Part shown: positions 18,427 to 26,920 of the stretch, in pieces
Layout: each line of letters opens with the position of its first letter
Numbering within the stretch: position 1 is the first letter of the stretch
Assembly (NCBI RefSeq): GCF_004296335.1
Contig: NZ_SGIU01000001.1
Location: forward strand, 1,093,290-1,157,289
Length of the DNA stretch: 64,000 nucleotides
Origin: Flagellimonas allohymeniacidonis
GTDB taxonomy: Bacteria > Bacteroidota > Bacteroidia > Flavobacteriales > Flavobacteriaceae
Reading direction: 5' to 3'
The notes under the pieces: generated by a model
Told to the model about the DNA's origin: nothing
The model's database searches: none
What the model saw: the letters and a program-made list of their open reading frames with translations, nothing else
Translations under genes and position numbers: made by a program

Positions 18427-19171
18427 AGAGTTCGATATTTCGCGGATCGTGCAATTCATAAAACGGGATTTGACCCTGCAAAAAAACACCATCACCATTG
18501 GCCTTTTGGTAGGGAGTATAGTATTGTTTCTGCTTTACCTTTTTAATATGGTTTGGGACAAAAGACTCTCGGCAGATGAATTTTTGGGGAGTTTTTCACT
18601 TTGTTACTTTCCGTTAGGTATTTTTTATGTGTATACCATGCTACGTGAATTTCAGAACCCAAAGTTCAACCATTCCTATTTATCGCTTCCTGTATCCAAC
18701 TTGGAACGAATCACAGCCAAATGGCTAAACGGTGCTCTTTTATATACCCTTGTATTCTCCTTAATTGGAATTATCGTCGGTATCCTGGCCATGATGGTCG
18801 GTATTGTGGTTTTCGGCGCAGAAATGCATGTTACTGCCTTTTTCTCGGAAAACTATTGGAAGGTGGTAAAGCTCTTTTTGTTGATTCAACCCACTTTTAT
18901 GGTCGGAGCCTTAACGTTTAGCAAGAATCGTGTTGGAAAAACCTTGATGGTTCTAGGACTCCTCTTTATTGGATTTCTACTCTTCAATTTTATTGGTTTT
19001 GGCATATTGAACCATGATTTTGGGGTTTTCTCTGGAGAATCCTCAGGGTCAGAAGCGTTCGATAGGGCAAGTCAGGATTTTTCCGTGTTGGGACGATGGT
19101 TCTATGGTTTGATCTTTGGCCCTTTGATGCTAGTCGTTGCCTATTTCAAAATGGTTGAAAAGGAGGTGTAG
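18419..19171 (+). CDS. ABC transporter permease-like membrane protein
   Basis: 250 residues with about six membrane segments (for example LLVGSIVLFLLYLFNMVW, LVFSLIGIIVGILAMMVGIVVFGA and LMVLGLLFIGFLLFNFIGFGIL). No family motif is recognised, but position and hydrophobicity between the ATPase and the GntR gene make it the membrane half of the transporter. Start ATGGGTAAAG lies within the end of the ATPase gene. Confidence 0.75.
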   Translation: MGKEFDISRIVQFIKRDLTLQKNTITIGLLVGSIVLFLLYLFNMVWDKRLSADEFLGSFSLCYFPLGIFYVYTMLREFQNPKFNHSYLSLPVSNLERITAKWLNGALLYTLVFSLIGIIVGILAMMVGIVVFGAEMHVTAFFSENYWKVVKLFLLIQPTFMVGALTFSKNRVGKTLMVLGLLFIGFLLFNFIGFGILNHDFGVFSGESSGSEAFDRASQDFSVLGRWFYGLIFGPLMLVVAYFKMVEKEV

Positions 19172-19173
19172 GG

Positions 19174-19536
19174 ATGGATTTCGATAATAGCAAACCTATT
19201 TATTTACAGATTGTGGACTTCTTTTATGAAAATATCCTTGAAAAACGTTGGCAAGAAGAAGAGCGAATTCCTTCGGTTCGGGAAGTGGCCATGATGGTTG
19301 AGGTCAATCCCAATACCGCAATTCGTGCCTTTAACCACCTTCAGGACTTGGAGGTCATTTACAATAAAAGGGGCATCGGATATTTTGTTTCCCAGGACGG
19401 ATTCTCAAAAGTTTTGGAAATCAAACGAAGGGAATTTATGGAGCAAACGTTGCCCGATGTTTTTAAGAAGATGAGTTTAATGGACATTCCCTTTGATGAG
19501 TTGAAGAATGCCTATAACCAACAAAAGAAAAAATGA
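19174..19536 (+). CDS. GntR-family regulator, YtrA type
   Basis: 120 residues. The N-terminal winged helix reads PIYLQIVDFFYENIL...RIPSVREVAMMVEVNPNTAIRAFNHLQ, with PSVREVA as the GntR hallmark. Only about 45 residues follow, too few for a FadR or HutC ligand domain, which defines the YtrA branch. It starts 3 bases after the permease stop and overlaps the next gene as ATGA. Predicted repressor of this operon through the site at 17556. Confidence 0.9.
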   Translation: MDFDNSKPIYLQIVDFFYENILEKRWQEEERIPSVREVAMMVEVNPNTAIRAFNHLQDLEVIYNKRGIGYFVSQDGFSKVLEIKRREFMEQTLPDVFKKMSLMDIPFDELKNAYNQQKKK

Positions 19537-20090
19537 AGAAAAGTAATCTCATCTTGATCAGCGCTTTGATTGCCATTGTTTTTTTCAGTTTGGCCTTTCA
19601 ACTAACGGTGCATAGTTACATTAAGGAGGATAAAGCTAACAAAGTCCCTGAGGTTTTTCGTTCTGAAGAAAGGAAAACCGATTCTTTTGGTAGTATAAAA
19701 ACGGGAGAACGTTTACGAATACTACTCTTTCAAGACAGTATCCAAAGTGTTACGGTGAAGGCCAATAATTCAATTATTGATTCTGTCCAGACCTCTGTAG
19801 ATGATGGTGAGCTATTGATAAAAATGTCCAAAGACATCAGAAAAAAGGACAGTATTGTTGTTGAAATCTCGTGTCCAGAAATCAGCGCCCTTCGCTTAAG
19901 TGGAAAAAGCTATGTAGAATCCAATGGAATCCTTTCAGGGGAACAACTACGACTCGAACTTGATGGCAGTAGTTCGGTAAATCTAGAACTCAACTACAAG
20001 ACTGTTTTATACAACAACACCTCCGATGGGGACATCGAAATCCAAGGAGACATCAAAAACATACAAATAACCAATCAACCCAAAGAGTAA
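19533..20090 (+). CDS. Membrane-anchored GIN-domain-like (DUF2807) protein
   Basis: 185 residues. An N-terminal hydrophobic helix (about 5-25) is followed by a region of regular short strands, with ALRLSGKSYVESNGILSGEQ and LRLELDGSSSVNLEL resembling the DUF2807 head-GIN beta-helix. It is coupled to the GntR gene by ATGA overlap, so it is the last gene of the ABC operon. Function unknown; a cell-envelope location is inferred from the anchor. Confidence 0.7.
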   Translation: MKKSNLILISALIAIVFFSLAFQLTVHSYIKEDKANKVPEVFRSEERKTDSFGSIKTGERLRILLFQDSIQSVTVKANNSIIDSVQTSVDDGELLIKMSKDIRKKDSIVVEISCPEISALRLSGKSYVESNGILSGEQLRLELDGSSSVNLELNYKTVLYNNTSDGDIEIQGDIKNIQITNQPKE

Positions 20091-20127
20091 TCAGCAGGAG
20101 CACTTATTCATCAATCAAATCAATCAT

Positions 20128-20158
20128 TCATTCATCAATCAAAAAACGAACAATCATG
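20128..20158 (+). repeat. Leader repeat copy 1, ends at ATG 20156
   Basis: A 31-base block ending with the start codon of the 20156 gene is identical to the block at 20652-20682. Its core is CATCAATCAAAAAACGAAC. Further partial copies of TCATTCATCAATC lie just upstream (20107-20132). Confidence 0.9.
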
Positions 20159-20608
20159 AAATCCTTTATCCAAACGTTGGTCCACAAACATCCCAGACTG
20201 GGAGTTACGCCTTTAAGGTTGTTTTTTATGCGTGGACTTTATTTTATCACTTTTATTGGTCTGGCTTTCCAGTCGTGGGAATACCTCATCTTTCCGGGAG
20301 AGCCTTTGGATTATATTACGGGTGTAACTTTTAGTTTCTGGGCCACATATGCGACCCTTATGGGTTTGGGAATTCGATACCCCCTAAAAATGTTGCCCCT
20401 ACTCTATCTTCAGTTGGCCTATAAGGCCACGTGGGCCATTTTGGTTTATTTCCCCTTGAAGTCAGAAGGTTTGCTCACACCAGAAGCCTCTTATTTTTAT
20501 AGCGTTTGCCTCACGGCCATAGTCTTGGATGTCTTGATCATTCCATGGTCATATACCTACAAAACCTATATACAGGGCTTTCTCAATATTAAATCTCAAA
20601 AAACATGA
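20156..20608 (+). CDS. Small integral membrane protein, function unknown
   Basis: 150 residues with about four membrane segments (FFMRGLYFITFIGLAFQSW, GVTFSFWATYATLMGLGI, LLYLQLAYKATWAILVYF and YFYSVCLTAIVLDVLIIPW). I recognise no family with certainty. It starts after leader copy 1 and is the first of three membrane-protein genes that share this leader, downstream of the ABC/GntR operon. Confidence 0.75.
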   Translation: MKSFIQTLVHKHPRLGVTPLRLFFMRGLYFITFIGLAFQSWEYLIFPGEPLDYITGVTFSFWATYATLMGLGIRYPLKMLPLLYLQLAYKATWAILVYFPLKSEGLLTPEASYFYSVCLTAIVLDVLIIPWSYTYKTYIQGFLNIKSQKT

Positions 20609-20651
20609 GATAAAGTCTTACCGCATAACATTCATCAATCACAAATCATCA

Positions 20652-20682
20652 TCATTCATCAATCAAAAAACGAACAATCATG
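20652..20682 (+). repeat. Leader repeat copy 2, ends at ATG 20680
   Basis: Identical over 31 bases to 20128-20158, including the ATG. The upstream sequence also contains a degenerate ATTCATCAATCACAAATC copy. Confidence 0.9.
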
Positions 20683-21375
20683 CAATCAAACATCAAAATC
20701 GGACGTACGGCAGGTATTCTCCTGTTTATTATTGTGGCCCTTGGAATACCGGCCTTGAATCTCAGAAGTATCTCCACCTCAATGTCGTGGTCCCCAAATC
20801 TTTTGGAACATCTATTTGAAAATGATCTTCAATTACGCATATCAATTTTCATGGATATTCTCGTCAGCGGAGTATGGTTAGCCTTAGCTATTTTTCTATT
20901 CCCCATTATAAAACAGTATCGAAGTGGCCTCGCCTATTGGTTTTTGGGCATATGGATTTTACATTTTGCCATAATCCTTGTGAGCAACACGCAAGAGCTC
21001 TCTCTTTTATCACTTGCTCAAGCCTACTCCGATGAACCTCAACTTGAACAAGATATCTTGATCGGCCTTGCCACTTTGAAGATAGAAAGCTATTTCTGGA
21101 GCCATTATTTTGCAGTAATGCTTTTCAGCATTGCCATGGCCGCCCTGTATTATGTTTTTCTTGTTTCAAAACTCATCCCGAGAATTCTCTCTGTATGGGG
21201 CTTGATAGCCATTTCCGTTGTATTTGTGGCCTGTTGGCTTGCCATTTTCAATCAAGACATAAGTTTCGCCTTGTTTGGTCAGAACGGGGTTCACCTATTG
21301 ACACTCATCGCATGGCTTATCGCCAAAGGTTTTAATCCAAAGCCTGTGATACCAAATACGTTGGAAGTTAATTAA
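20680..21375 (+). CDS. DUF4386-like integral membrane protein
   Basis: 231 residues, about six membrane helices. The opening KIGRTAGILLFIIVALGIP resembles DUF4386 proteins, which begin with R-x-AG-x-L and a first helix. No catalytic motif is visible. It starts immediately after leader copy 2, 71 bases behind the preceding gene. The family assignment is moderate; function unknown. Confidence 0.7.
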   Translation: MQSNIKIGRTAGILLFIIVALGIPALNLRSISTSMSWSPNLLEHLFENDLQLRISIFMDILVSGVWLALAIFLFPIIKQYRSGLAYWFLGIWILHFAIILVSNTQELSLLSLAQAYSDEPQLEQDILIGLATLKIESYFWSHYFAVMLFSIAMAALYYVFLVSKLIPRILSVWGLIAISVVFVACWLAIFNQDISFALFGQNGVHLLTLIAWLIAKGFNPKPVIPNTLEVN

Positions 21376-21383
21376 CTATTGCA

Positions 21384-21410
21384 TCATCAATCAAAAAACG
21401 AAGAGTTATG
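21384..21410 (+). repeat. Leader repeat copy 3 (partial), ends at ATG 21408
   Basis: Nineteen bases (21384-21402, TCATCAATCAAAAAACGAA) match the other two copies exactly; the last bases before the ATG differ (GAGTT instead of CAATC). Confidence 0.85.
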
Positions 21411-22241
21411 TCTTTAAAAACTCAAACCATCAGCAGGGGTAAGTCCCAAAACAATTTTGCAAAGCAATTCTTGACCGGCACTGCAACGTTCTGGTTTACG
21501 GTTGCGGTATTGGGACAATGGATTTTTGCCTTCTACGTGGCCACATTTTACGGGGGAGCGGCAATGGACGGGGATTTTATGAAATGGAACCGTGTTTTGC
21601 CCCATGGCTATGTTGAAGGAGAGACTATGGGAAATTTGGCCGTTGCCCTACATCTTTTGTTTGCAGTTGTGGTTATGGTGGGCGGCCCACTCCAGTTCAG
21701 TTCAAAAATCAGAAACTGGGCTCCCAGCTTTCATAGATGGAGCGGGCGAATCTATGTCGGGTCTGCCTTCTTGATAAGCCTGAGTGGTATGTACATGGTA
21801 CTCACAAAAGGAACCATAAGTGGTTTTATCGGAGATCTTAGCGTGAGCATCAATGGAGCCTTGATACTACTATTCGCATTCCTTGCCATTAAAAGGGCAA
21901 TGCAAAAAGACTTCAACGCCCACCAAAAATGGGTTTTACGCCTATTTCTTGCCATGGGAGGCGTATGGTTTTTTAGAATTGGGCTGATGTTCTGGCTATT
22001 AATCAACAACGGCCCGGTCGGGTTTGACCCAGAAACCTTTAGAGGCCCTTTTTTAGTTTTCTTGGGCTTTGGGCAATATCTGATTCCATTGGCCCTTGCC
22101 GAACTTTATTTTTATTCGACCAGAACCAAAACATCAGGTGTAAAGATTCTAACATCCATGATCCTTTTAGTATGTACCGTAATTACCGCCATTGGAACCT
22201 TTGCAGCAACTATGGGAATGTGGATACCAAGAATAAGTTAG
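21408..22241 (+). CDS. DUF2306 domain membrane protein
   Basis: 277 residues, about seven membrane helices. ALHLLFAVVVMVGGPLQF, FHRWSGRIYVGSAFLISL and NAHQKWVLRLF contain the conserved histidines and the HRWxGR pattern typical of DUF2306 proteins, which may bind haem or another cofactor in the membrane (inference). It is the last gene of the leader-sharing trio, and its stop is 6 bases from the convergent carB end. Confidence 0.8.
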   Translation: MSLKTQTISRGKSQNNFAKQFLTGTATFWFTVAVLGQWIFAFYVATFYGGAAMDGDFMKWNRVLPHGYVEGETMGNLAVALHLLFAVVVMVGGPLQFSSKIRNWAPSFHRWSGRIYVGSAFLISLSGMYMVLTKGTISGFIGDLSVSINGALILLFAFLAIKRAMQKDFNAHQKWVLRLFLAMGGVWFFRIGLMFWLLINNGPVGFDPETFRGPFLVFLGFGQYLIPLALAELYFYSTRTKTSGVKILTSMILLVCTVITAIGTFAATMGMWIPRIS

Positions 22242-22247
22242 ATAGTC

Positions 22248-25100
22248 TTACTTGCTCAAATACATTTTTCTACGAGCGTACAAATTATAGAAATCATCGT
22301 CTTTTAAACTATCAATAAACAAGATGCTTTCGCCTGTACTCTTCATTTCAGGTCCCAAGTTTTTGTTCACATTAGGGAACTTACTGAAAGAGAATACGGG
22401 TTGTTTTATCGCGTAGCCTTCTAGGTAGGGTTTGAAGTCAAAATCCTTGATTTTCTTTTCGCCCAACATCACTTTGGTGGCATAATTCACATAGGGTTCA
22501 CCGTAGGCCTTGGCGATAAAAGGTACCGTTCTGGAAGCCCTTGGGTTAGCTTCGATGATATAGACCATATCGTCTTTGATGGCAAACTGAATATTGATGA
22601 GACCAACGGTGTTCAGAGCCAAAGCTATTTTATGGGTATGATCCTTAATTTGATGCATTACAAATTCTCCCAAATTAAAAGGAGGTAAAGTTGCATTTGA
22701 ATCCCCTGAGTGGATTCCGCAAGGCTCAATATGCTCCATAATCCCTATGATGCGAACTTCTTCTCCATCACAAATTGCATCGGCCTCGGCCTCAATGGCA
22801 CCATCCAAGTAGTGATCTAGCAGTAATTTGTTGTTGGGTATCTTTTTTAAGAGATTGACGACATGTGATTCCAACTCTTCCTTGTTGATAACGATTTTCA
22901 TGCCCTGACCACCCAAAACGTATGAGGGTCTTACCAAAAGCGGGAAGTTAAGTTCTTTGGCCAAATCAAGGGCTTCATCCGCCGTTTCGGCAACCCCAAA
23001 CCTTGGGTAAGGGATATCGTTTTCTTTCAATAGTGTGGAAAAACTTCCTCGGTCCTCAGCTAAATCCAAAGATTTAAAGCTGGTTCCAATAATGTTTATT
23101 CCGTACTTATCTAATTTTTCAGCAAGCTTGAGCGCCGTTTGTCCTCCTAATTGGACAATAACCCCCTCTGGCTTTTCGTGAAGAATAATATCGTAAATAT
23201 GTTCCCAGAAAACAGGCTCAAAATAGAGCTTGTCCGCGGTATCAAAATCCGTGGAAACCGTTTCTGGATTACAGTTGATCATAATGGTTTCGTAACCGCA
23301 TTCCGCAGCAGCCAAAACACCATGTACGCAGCAGTAATCGAATTCAATCCCCTGTCCTATCCTATTGGGCCCCGAACCCAAAACCACAATTTTCTTTCGG
23401 TCTGTTACTTCACTGTCATTGGCAACATAACGAGTGCCATCCGGTTTTTCTATCTCTTCTTCAAAAGTGGAATAGTAATAAGGCGTTACTGCTTTAAATT
23501 CAGCTGCGCAGGTATCCACCAGTTTATAAACCCTATTGATGCCCAGTTCTGTTCGCTTCTTATGCACTTCGCTTTCATAGCAATCGAGCATATGGGCTAT
23601 TTGACGGTCTGCAAATCCTTTTTGTTTGGCTTCCAGAAGCAAGGCTTTTGATAAGCTCTCAATGGTATATTTTGAAATTTCCTCTTCCAAATGATGCAAT
23701 TCTTCATACTGCTTGAGGAACCACATGTCTATTTTGGTGATGTCATGAATGGTTTTCAGTGGAATTCCCAACTGGATTGCATCATAGATTACGAACACTC
23801 TATCCCAACTTGCAACCTTGAGTTTTTGAACGATGGTATCATAATCCTTATATCCTTTTCCATCTGCTCCCAACCCGTTTCTTTTGATTTCCAAGGACTG
23901 GGTGGCCTTGTGCAAGGCTTCTTGAAACGACCTTCCAATTCCCATCACCTCACCCACGGATTTCATTTGTAGTCCAAGTGATCTATCGGATCCTTCAAAT
24001 TTATCAAAGTTCCATCGTGGAATTTTTACAATTACGTAGTCCAAAGTTGGTTCAAACAAAGCCGAGGTGGATTTGGTAATCTGATTATCAAGCTCATCCA
24101 AAGAGTACCCAATGGCCAATTTGGCAGCAATCTTGGCTATGGGATATCCTGTGGCTTTGGAGGCCAAGGCCGACGAACGAGAAACCCTAGGGTTGATTTC
24201 GATGGCTATAATGTCTTCCTTTTCATCAGGGCTGACCGCGAATTGTACATTACATCCCCCCGCAAAATCCCCAATACTCCGCATCATGTGAATGGCCATG
24301 TCACGCATGCGCTGGAAGGTTCTATCGGAAAGCGTCATTGCCGGTGCCACAGTTATGGAATCTCCCGTGTGGATACCCATGGGGTCCATGTTTTCAATGG
24401 TACAGATAATGACCACATTATCGTTTTTGTCGCGGAGCAGCTCTAACTCGTATTCTTTCCAACCCATTAGGGCTTTATCGATCATTACCTCATGAATCGG
24501 GGAAATTTCGAGTGCTCTGCTCAACAATCCGTCAAAATCCTTTGGATCGTAAACAATGGAGGCGCCTGCCCCACCCAAGGTGAACGAGGCCCTTATTACT
24601 AAAGGAAAACCAAATTCTTGGGCAATCTCCTTTCCTTTTAAAAAGGAGGTAGCAGAAGCTTGGGGTGGCATGCCGATTCCTATTTTCAACATCAGTTCCC
24701 GGAATTTTTCCCGGTCCTCAGTGATGTTGATTGCATCAATATCCACACCGATGATCTCGACGTCAAAATCTTGCCAAATCCCTTTTTCATCTGCCTCAAT
24801 GCAAAGGTTGAGGGCTGTCTGCCCTCCCATCGTAGGCAAAACAGCATCTATATTCGGGTGGTTCTTTAAAATCTCGATAATAGATCGGGTGTTCAGCGGT
24901 TTCAGATAAACATGATCAGCCATGGAAGGGTCCGTCATAATCGTGGCCGGATTACTGTTTATCAAAATGGTTTCGATACCATCCTCCCGCAATGAACGGA
25001 GTGCTTGGCTTCCAGAATAGTCAAATTCACAGGCCTGCCCAATAACGATTGGACCTGAACCGATAATCAAAATGGATTTTAAATCTTTTCTTTTTGGCAT
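22248..25100 (-). CDS. carB: Carbamoyl-phosphate synthase large subunit (short form)
   Basis: 950 residues. The two homologous halves are present: ILIIGSGPIVIGQACEFDYSG at the start and VVLGSGPNRIGQGIEFDYC near residue 555, each leading into an ATP-grasp domain. It ends about 20 residues after the second half's STGES motif, so the C-terminal allosteric MGS-like domain of the roughly 1070-residue enterobacterial enzyme is absent. It makes carbamoyl phosphate for pyrimidines and arginine with the small subunit CarA, which is not in this window. It follows rpmH, separated by a terminator. Confidence 0.95.
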   Translation of the reverse strand: MPKRKDLKSILIIGSGPIVIGQACEFDYSGSQALRSLREDGIETILINSNPATIMTDPSMADHVYLKPLNTRSIIEILKNHPNIDAVLPTMGGQTALNLCIEADEKGIWQDFDVEIIGVDIDAINITEDREKFRELMLKIGIGMPPQASATSFLKGKEIAQEFGFPLVIRASFTLGGAGASIVYDPKDFDGLLSRALEISPIHEVMIDKALMGWKEYELELLRDKNDNVVIICTIENMDPMGIHTGDSITVAPAMTLSDRTFQRMRDMAIHMMRSIGDFAGGCNVQFAVSPDEKEDIIAIEINPRVSRSSALASKATGYPIAKIAAKLAIGYSLDELDNQITKSTSALFEPTLDYVIVKIPRWNFDKFEGSDRSLGLQMKSVGEVMGIGRSFQEALHKATQSLEIKRNGLGADGKGYKDYDTIVQKLKVASWDRVFVIYDAIQLGIPLKTIHDITKIDMWFLKQYEELHHLEEEISKYTIESLSKALLLEAKQKGFADRQIAHMLDCYESEVHKKRTELGINRVYKLVDTCAAEFKAVTPYYYSTFEEEIEKPDGTRYVANDSEVTDRKKIVVLGSGPNRIGQGIEFDYCCVHGVLAAAECGYETIMINCNPETVSTDFDTADKLYFEPVFWEHIYDIILHEKPEGVIVQLGGQTALKLAEKLDKYGINIIGTSFKSLDLAEDRGSFSTLLKENDIPYPRFGVAETADEALDLAKELNFPLLVRPSYVLGGQGMKIVINKEELESHVVNLLKKIPNNKLLLDHYLDGAIEAEADAICDGEEVRIIGIMEHIEPCGIHSGDSNATLPPFNLGEFVMHQIKDHTHKIALALNTVGLINIQFAIKDDMVYIIEANPRASRTVPFIAKAYGEPYVNYATKVMLGEKKIKDFDFKPYLEGYAIKQPVFSFSKFPNVNKNLGPEMKSTGESILFIDSLKDDDFYNLYARRKMYLSK

Positions 25101-25130
25101 TCTTTATAGTGTTTCTCTTTATGATGGTAC

Positions 25131-25162
25131 AAAAAAAAGGTGCTACTTAAAAAAGTAACACC
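25131..25162 (-). terminator. Rho-independent terminator of rpmH
   Basis: On the minus strand GGTGTTACTT and AAGTAGCACC form a 10-bp stem (one G-U pair) with a short loop, followed by eight T. It lies 26 bases after the rpmH stop and 31 bases before carB. Confidence 0.85.
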
Positions 25163-25187
25163 TTCAATTCTTTAACTAAAATAGTCA

Positions 25188-25346
25188 TTATTTTTTATGT
25201 CTTGGCTCAGAGGATACGGTTAATTTCTTTCTTCCCTTGGCTCTTCTTCTTGCAAGAACTTTTCTCCCATTGGCAGTCGCCATGCGCTCTCTAAAACCAT
25301 GCTTGTTTCTTCTCTTCCTTTTTGACGGCTGATACGTTCTTTTCAT
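25188..25346 (-). CDS. rpmH: 50S ribosomal protein L34
   Basis: A 52-residue gene found by hand translation: [20 protein letters not shown], then [21 protein letters not shown] and a short SSEPRHKK tail. The MKRTYQPS start and RRKRRxKHGFRxRM core are diagnostic for L34 of the large ribosomal subunit. It has its own consensus promoter (25408-25438) and its own terminator, so it is a single-gene transcript. Confidence 0.98.
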   Translation of the reverse strand: MKRTYQPSKRKRRNKHGFRERMATANGRKVLARRRAKGRKKLTVSSEPRHKK

Positions 25347-25407
25347 TTCGGAACTCTTTTAACAGATATTAAATGGAGGGCTGTATTTCCCTAAAAAATT
25401 CTGGGCG

Positions 25408-25438
25408 CAAATATACGAAGAGTTTTTACTTCGACAAA
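25408..25438 (-). promoter_or_regulatory. rpmH promoter
   Basis: On the minus strand TTTG (25438-25435), 19 bases, then TATATTTG (25415-25408): an exact match to the Bacteroidota housekeeping promoter. It gives an rpmH leader of about 55 bases. Confidence 0.85.
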
Positions 25439-25461
25439 TGGTTTGTAAAAAATGTTTGTGT

Positions 25462-25469
25462 TAGTTTTG
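25462..25469 (+). promoter_or_regulatory. Candidate -7 box (TAGTTTTG)
   Basis: Matches TAnnTTTG 24 bases before the 25493 gene. The nearest upstream TTTG (25442-25445) is 16 bases away, shorter than the usual 19, so the match is only moderate. Confidence 0.45.
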
Positions 25470-25492
25470 CCTCATTGTAACGAAATTACCTC

Positions 25493-26392
25493 ATGACCCT
25501 ACAAAAACCATTTGCCTTCGCATTTTTGCTCGCTGCGCTGGTCATTTTTTCGCAAAATATCTGGGCGCAACAATCGCTTTCCTACAAGCTTGCCAAGGGA
25601 GAGGTTTTTAGCATTAAGCAAAATGCCAAACAATTGATTGTTCAAGAATTGGAGGGGACCAAACACGAGATGACCAATGATTTGGATGCCATTTTTACGT
25701 TTACCGTAATGGAAAAGACCGAAGAGGGTTTTGCTATTAACTTGACTTTCCAAGATTTTGGTCTCAAAAGCAATTCAAGTATCCAAGGGGAGTTGTTCAA
25801 TGTTCGAGCTTCTGAACCGATAGAGGGAGATTTAATGTCGCAAATGTTCGCCGGCCTTGTTGGATATGAACTTCAAATTACCATGCGAAATGATGGCAAA
25901 ATACTGGAAGTGAACGGCGGAAACGAACTCGTGGAAAAAATGGTCACTGCTGCCAACATAGAAGATGAGTTCACCAGAAATTTGATGAAAAAGTCTTTGG
26001 CGAAAGAGTTTAGTTCCAATGGTTTGGCCAAAAGTTTTGAGCAGATGACCTATTTCTATCCGCAAACCGAAGTGAATATCGGTGATACTTGGGAAACCGT
26101 GTTTGAAGGAAAGATGCAGGCCAAAAACCTATGGAAATGGGAAAGGCAAGACTCTGACTCCGCGTATATTACCGGTACCTCGACCATTGTCTTAAAAACG
26201 GATGAAAACGGAACTGTTATGTCTTTGGACGGTACACAAGAATCTTCCATAGAGACCACATTATCGACTGGTTTCATTAAAAAAATCAATAGCTCAAGTC
26301 TGGCAAAAGGAATTTCAATTATGGCCAACATGAAAGGTGTTGAAATACCAACATCCATTCAATCAGATATCACCTACGAAATAATTCAATAA
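25493..26392 (+). CDS. Secreted DUF6263-like protein
   Basis: 299 residues. A signal peptide ends near residue 26 (NIWAQQ). The mature protein is rich in alternating strands and includes SYKLAKGEVFSIKQNAKQ and NIGDTWETVFEGK. This resembles flavobacterial DUF6263 proteins of unknown role; I am moderately sure of the family. No catalytic motif or lipobox is seen, so a soluble periplasmic protein is likely. Confidence 0.7.
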   Translation: MTLQKPFAFAFLLAALVIFSQNIWAQQSLSYKLAKGEVFSIKQNAKQLIVQELEGTKHEMTNDLDAIFTFTVMEKTEEGFAINLTFQDFGLKSNSSIQGELFNVRASEPIEGDLMSQMFAGLVGYELQITMRNDGKILEVNGGNELVEKMVTAANIEDEFTRNLMKKSLAKEFSSNGLAKSFEQMTYFYPQTEVNIGDTWETVFEGKMQAKNLWKWERQDSDSAYITGTSTIVLKTDENGTVMSLDGTQESSIETTLSTGFIKKINSSSLAKGISIMANMKGVEIPTSIQSDITYEIIQ

Positions 26393-26396
26393 ATCC

Positions 26397-26912
26397 ATGT
26401 TCAATAAAAATATCAAATTGGTTATTGCCGCTGCCATTATTGCATATGCAGTATATCAGTTCATTGAAGGTTATGTAGGCAACGGAATTGCCTTGATTCT
26501 ACTTTCCTTGGTTTTTATATTTCTCTATTTCCGAAACGAATTTATTCTTTTGGCATTCCTACGGATGCGCAAACAGGATATGGAGGGAACCCAAAAGTGG
26601 TTGTCGAAAATCAAAAGTCCGGAGTCTGCACTTATCAAGAAGCAGCAGGGCTACTACAACTACCTCCATGGTATAATCTATTCACAAAAGAACTTGACCC
26701 AAGCTGAGAAATACTTCAAAAAAGCCCTGAATTTGGGTCTTACCATGGACTATGACGTGGCTATGGCGAAGTTGAGCCTCGCCGGCATTTCAATGCAGAA
26801 AAGAAGAAAACGTGAAGCCACTAAACTGTTACAGGAAGCTAAAAAGCTGGACAAAAACAATATGCTGACCGAGCAAATCAAGATGATGCAGCAGCAGATG
26901 AAGAAAATCTAA
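26397..26912 (+). CDS. Membrane-anchored TPR protein
   Basis: 171 residues. Two hydrophobic helices (about 6-50) are followed by TPR-like helices: YYNYLHGIIYSQKNLTQAEKYFKKALNLG and AKLSLAGISMQKRRKREATKLLQEAKKLDKNN. Such proteins usually act as adaptors. It begins 4 bases after the preceding stop and ends 8 bases before the convergent transglycosylase. Partner proteins are unknown. Confidence 0.75.
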   Translation: MFNKNIKLVIAAAIIAYAVYQFIEGYVGNGIALILLSLVFIFLYFRNEFILLAFLRMRKQDMEGTQKWLSKIKSPESALIKKQQGYYNYLHGIIYSQKNLTQAEKYFKKALNLGLTMDYDVAMAKLSLAGISMQKRRKREATKLLQEAKKLDKNNMLTEQIKMMQQQMKKI

Positions 26913-26920
26913 GTTCTGAT

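Noticed and set aside
20107..20160. CRISPR-like repeat cluster
   Set aside because: The repeats are few, unequal in spacing and tied to start codons; no spacers or cas genes are present.
22248..25100. carB as a frameshifted or truncated pseudogene
   Set aside because: Both halves have intact motifs, and the frame is continuous with a clean end; the shorter length looks like a real short form.
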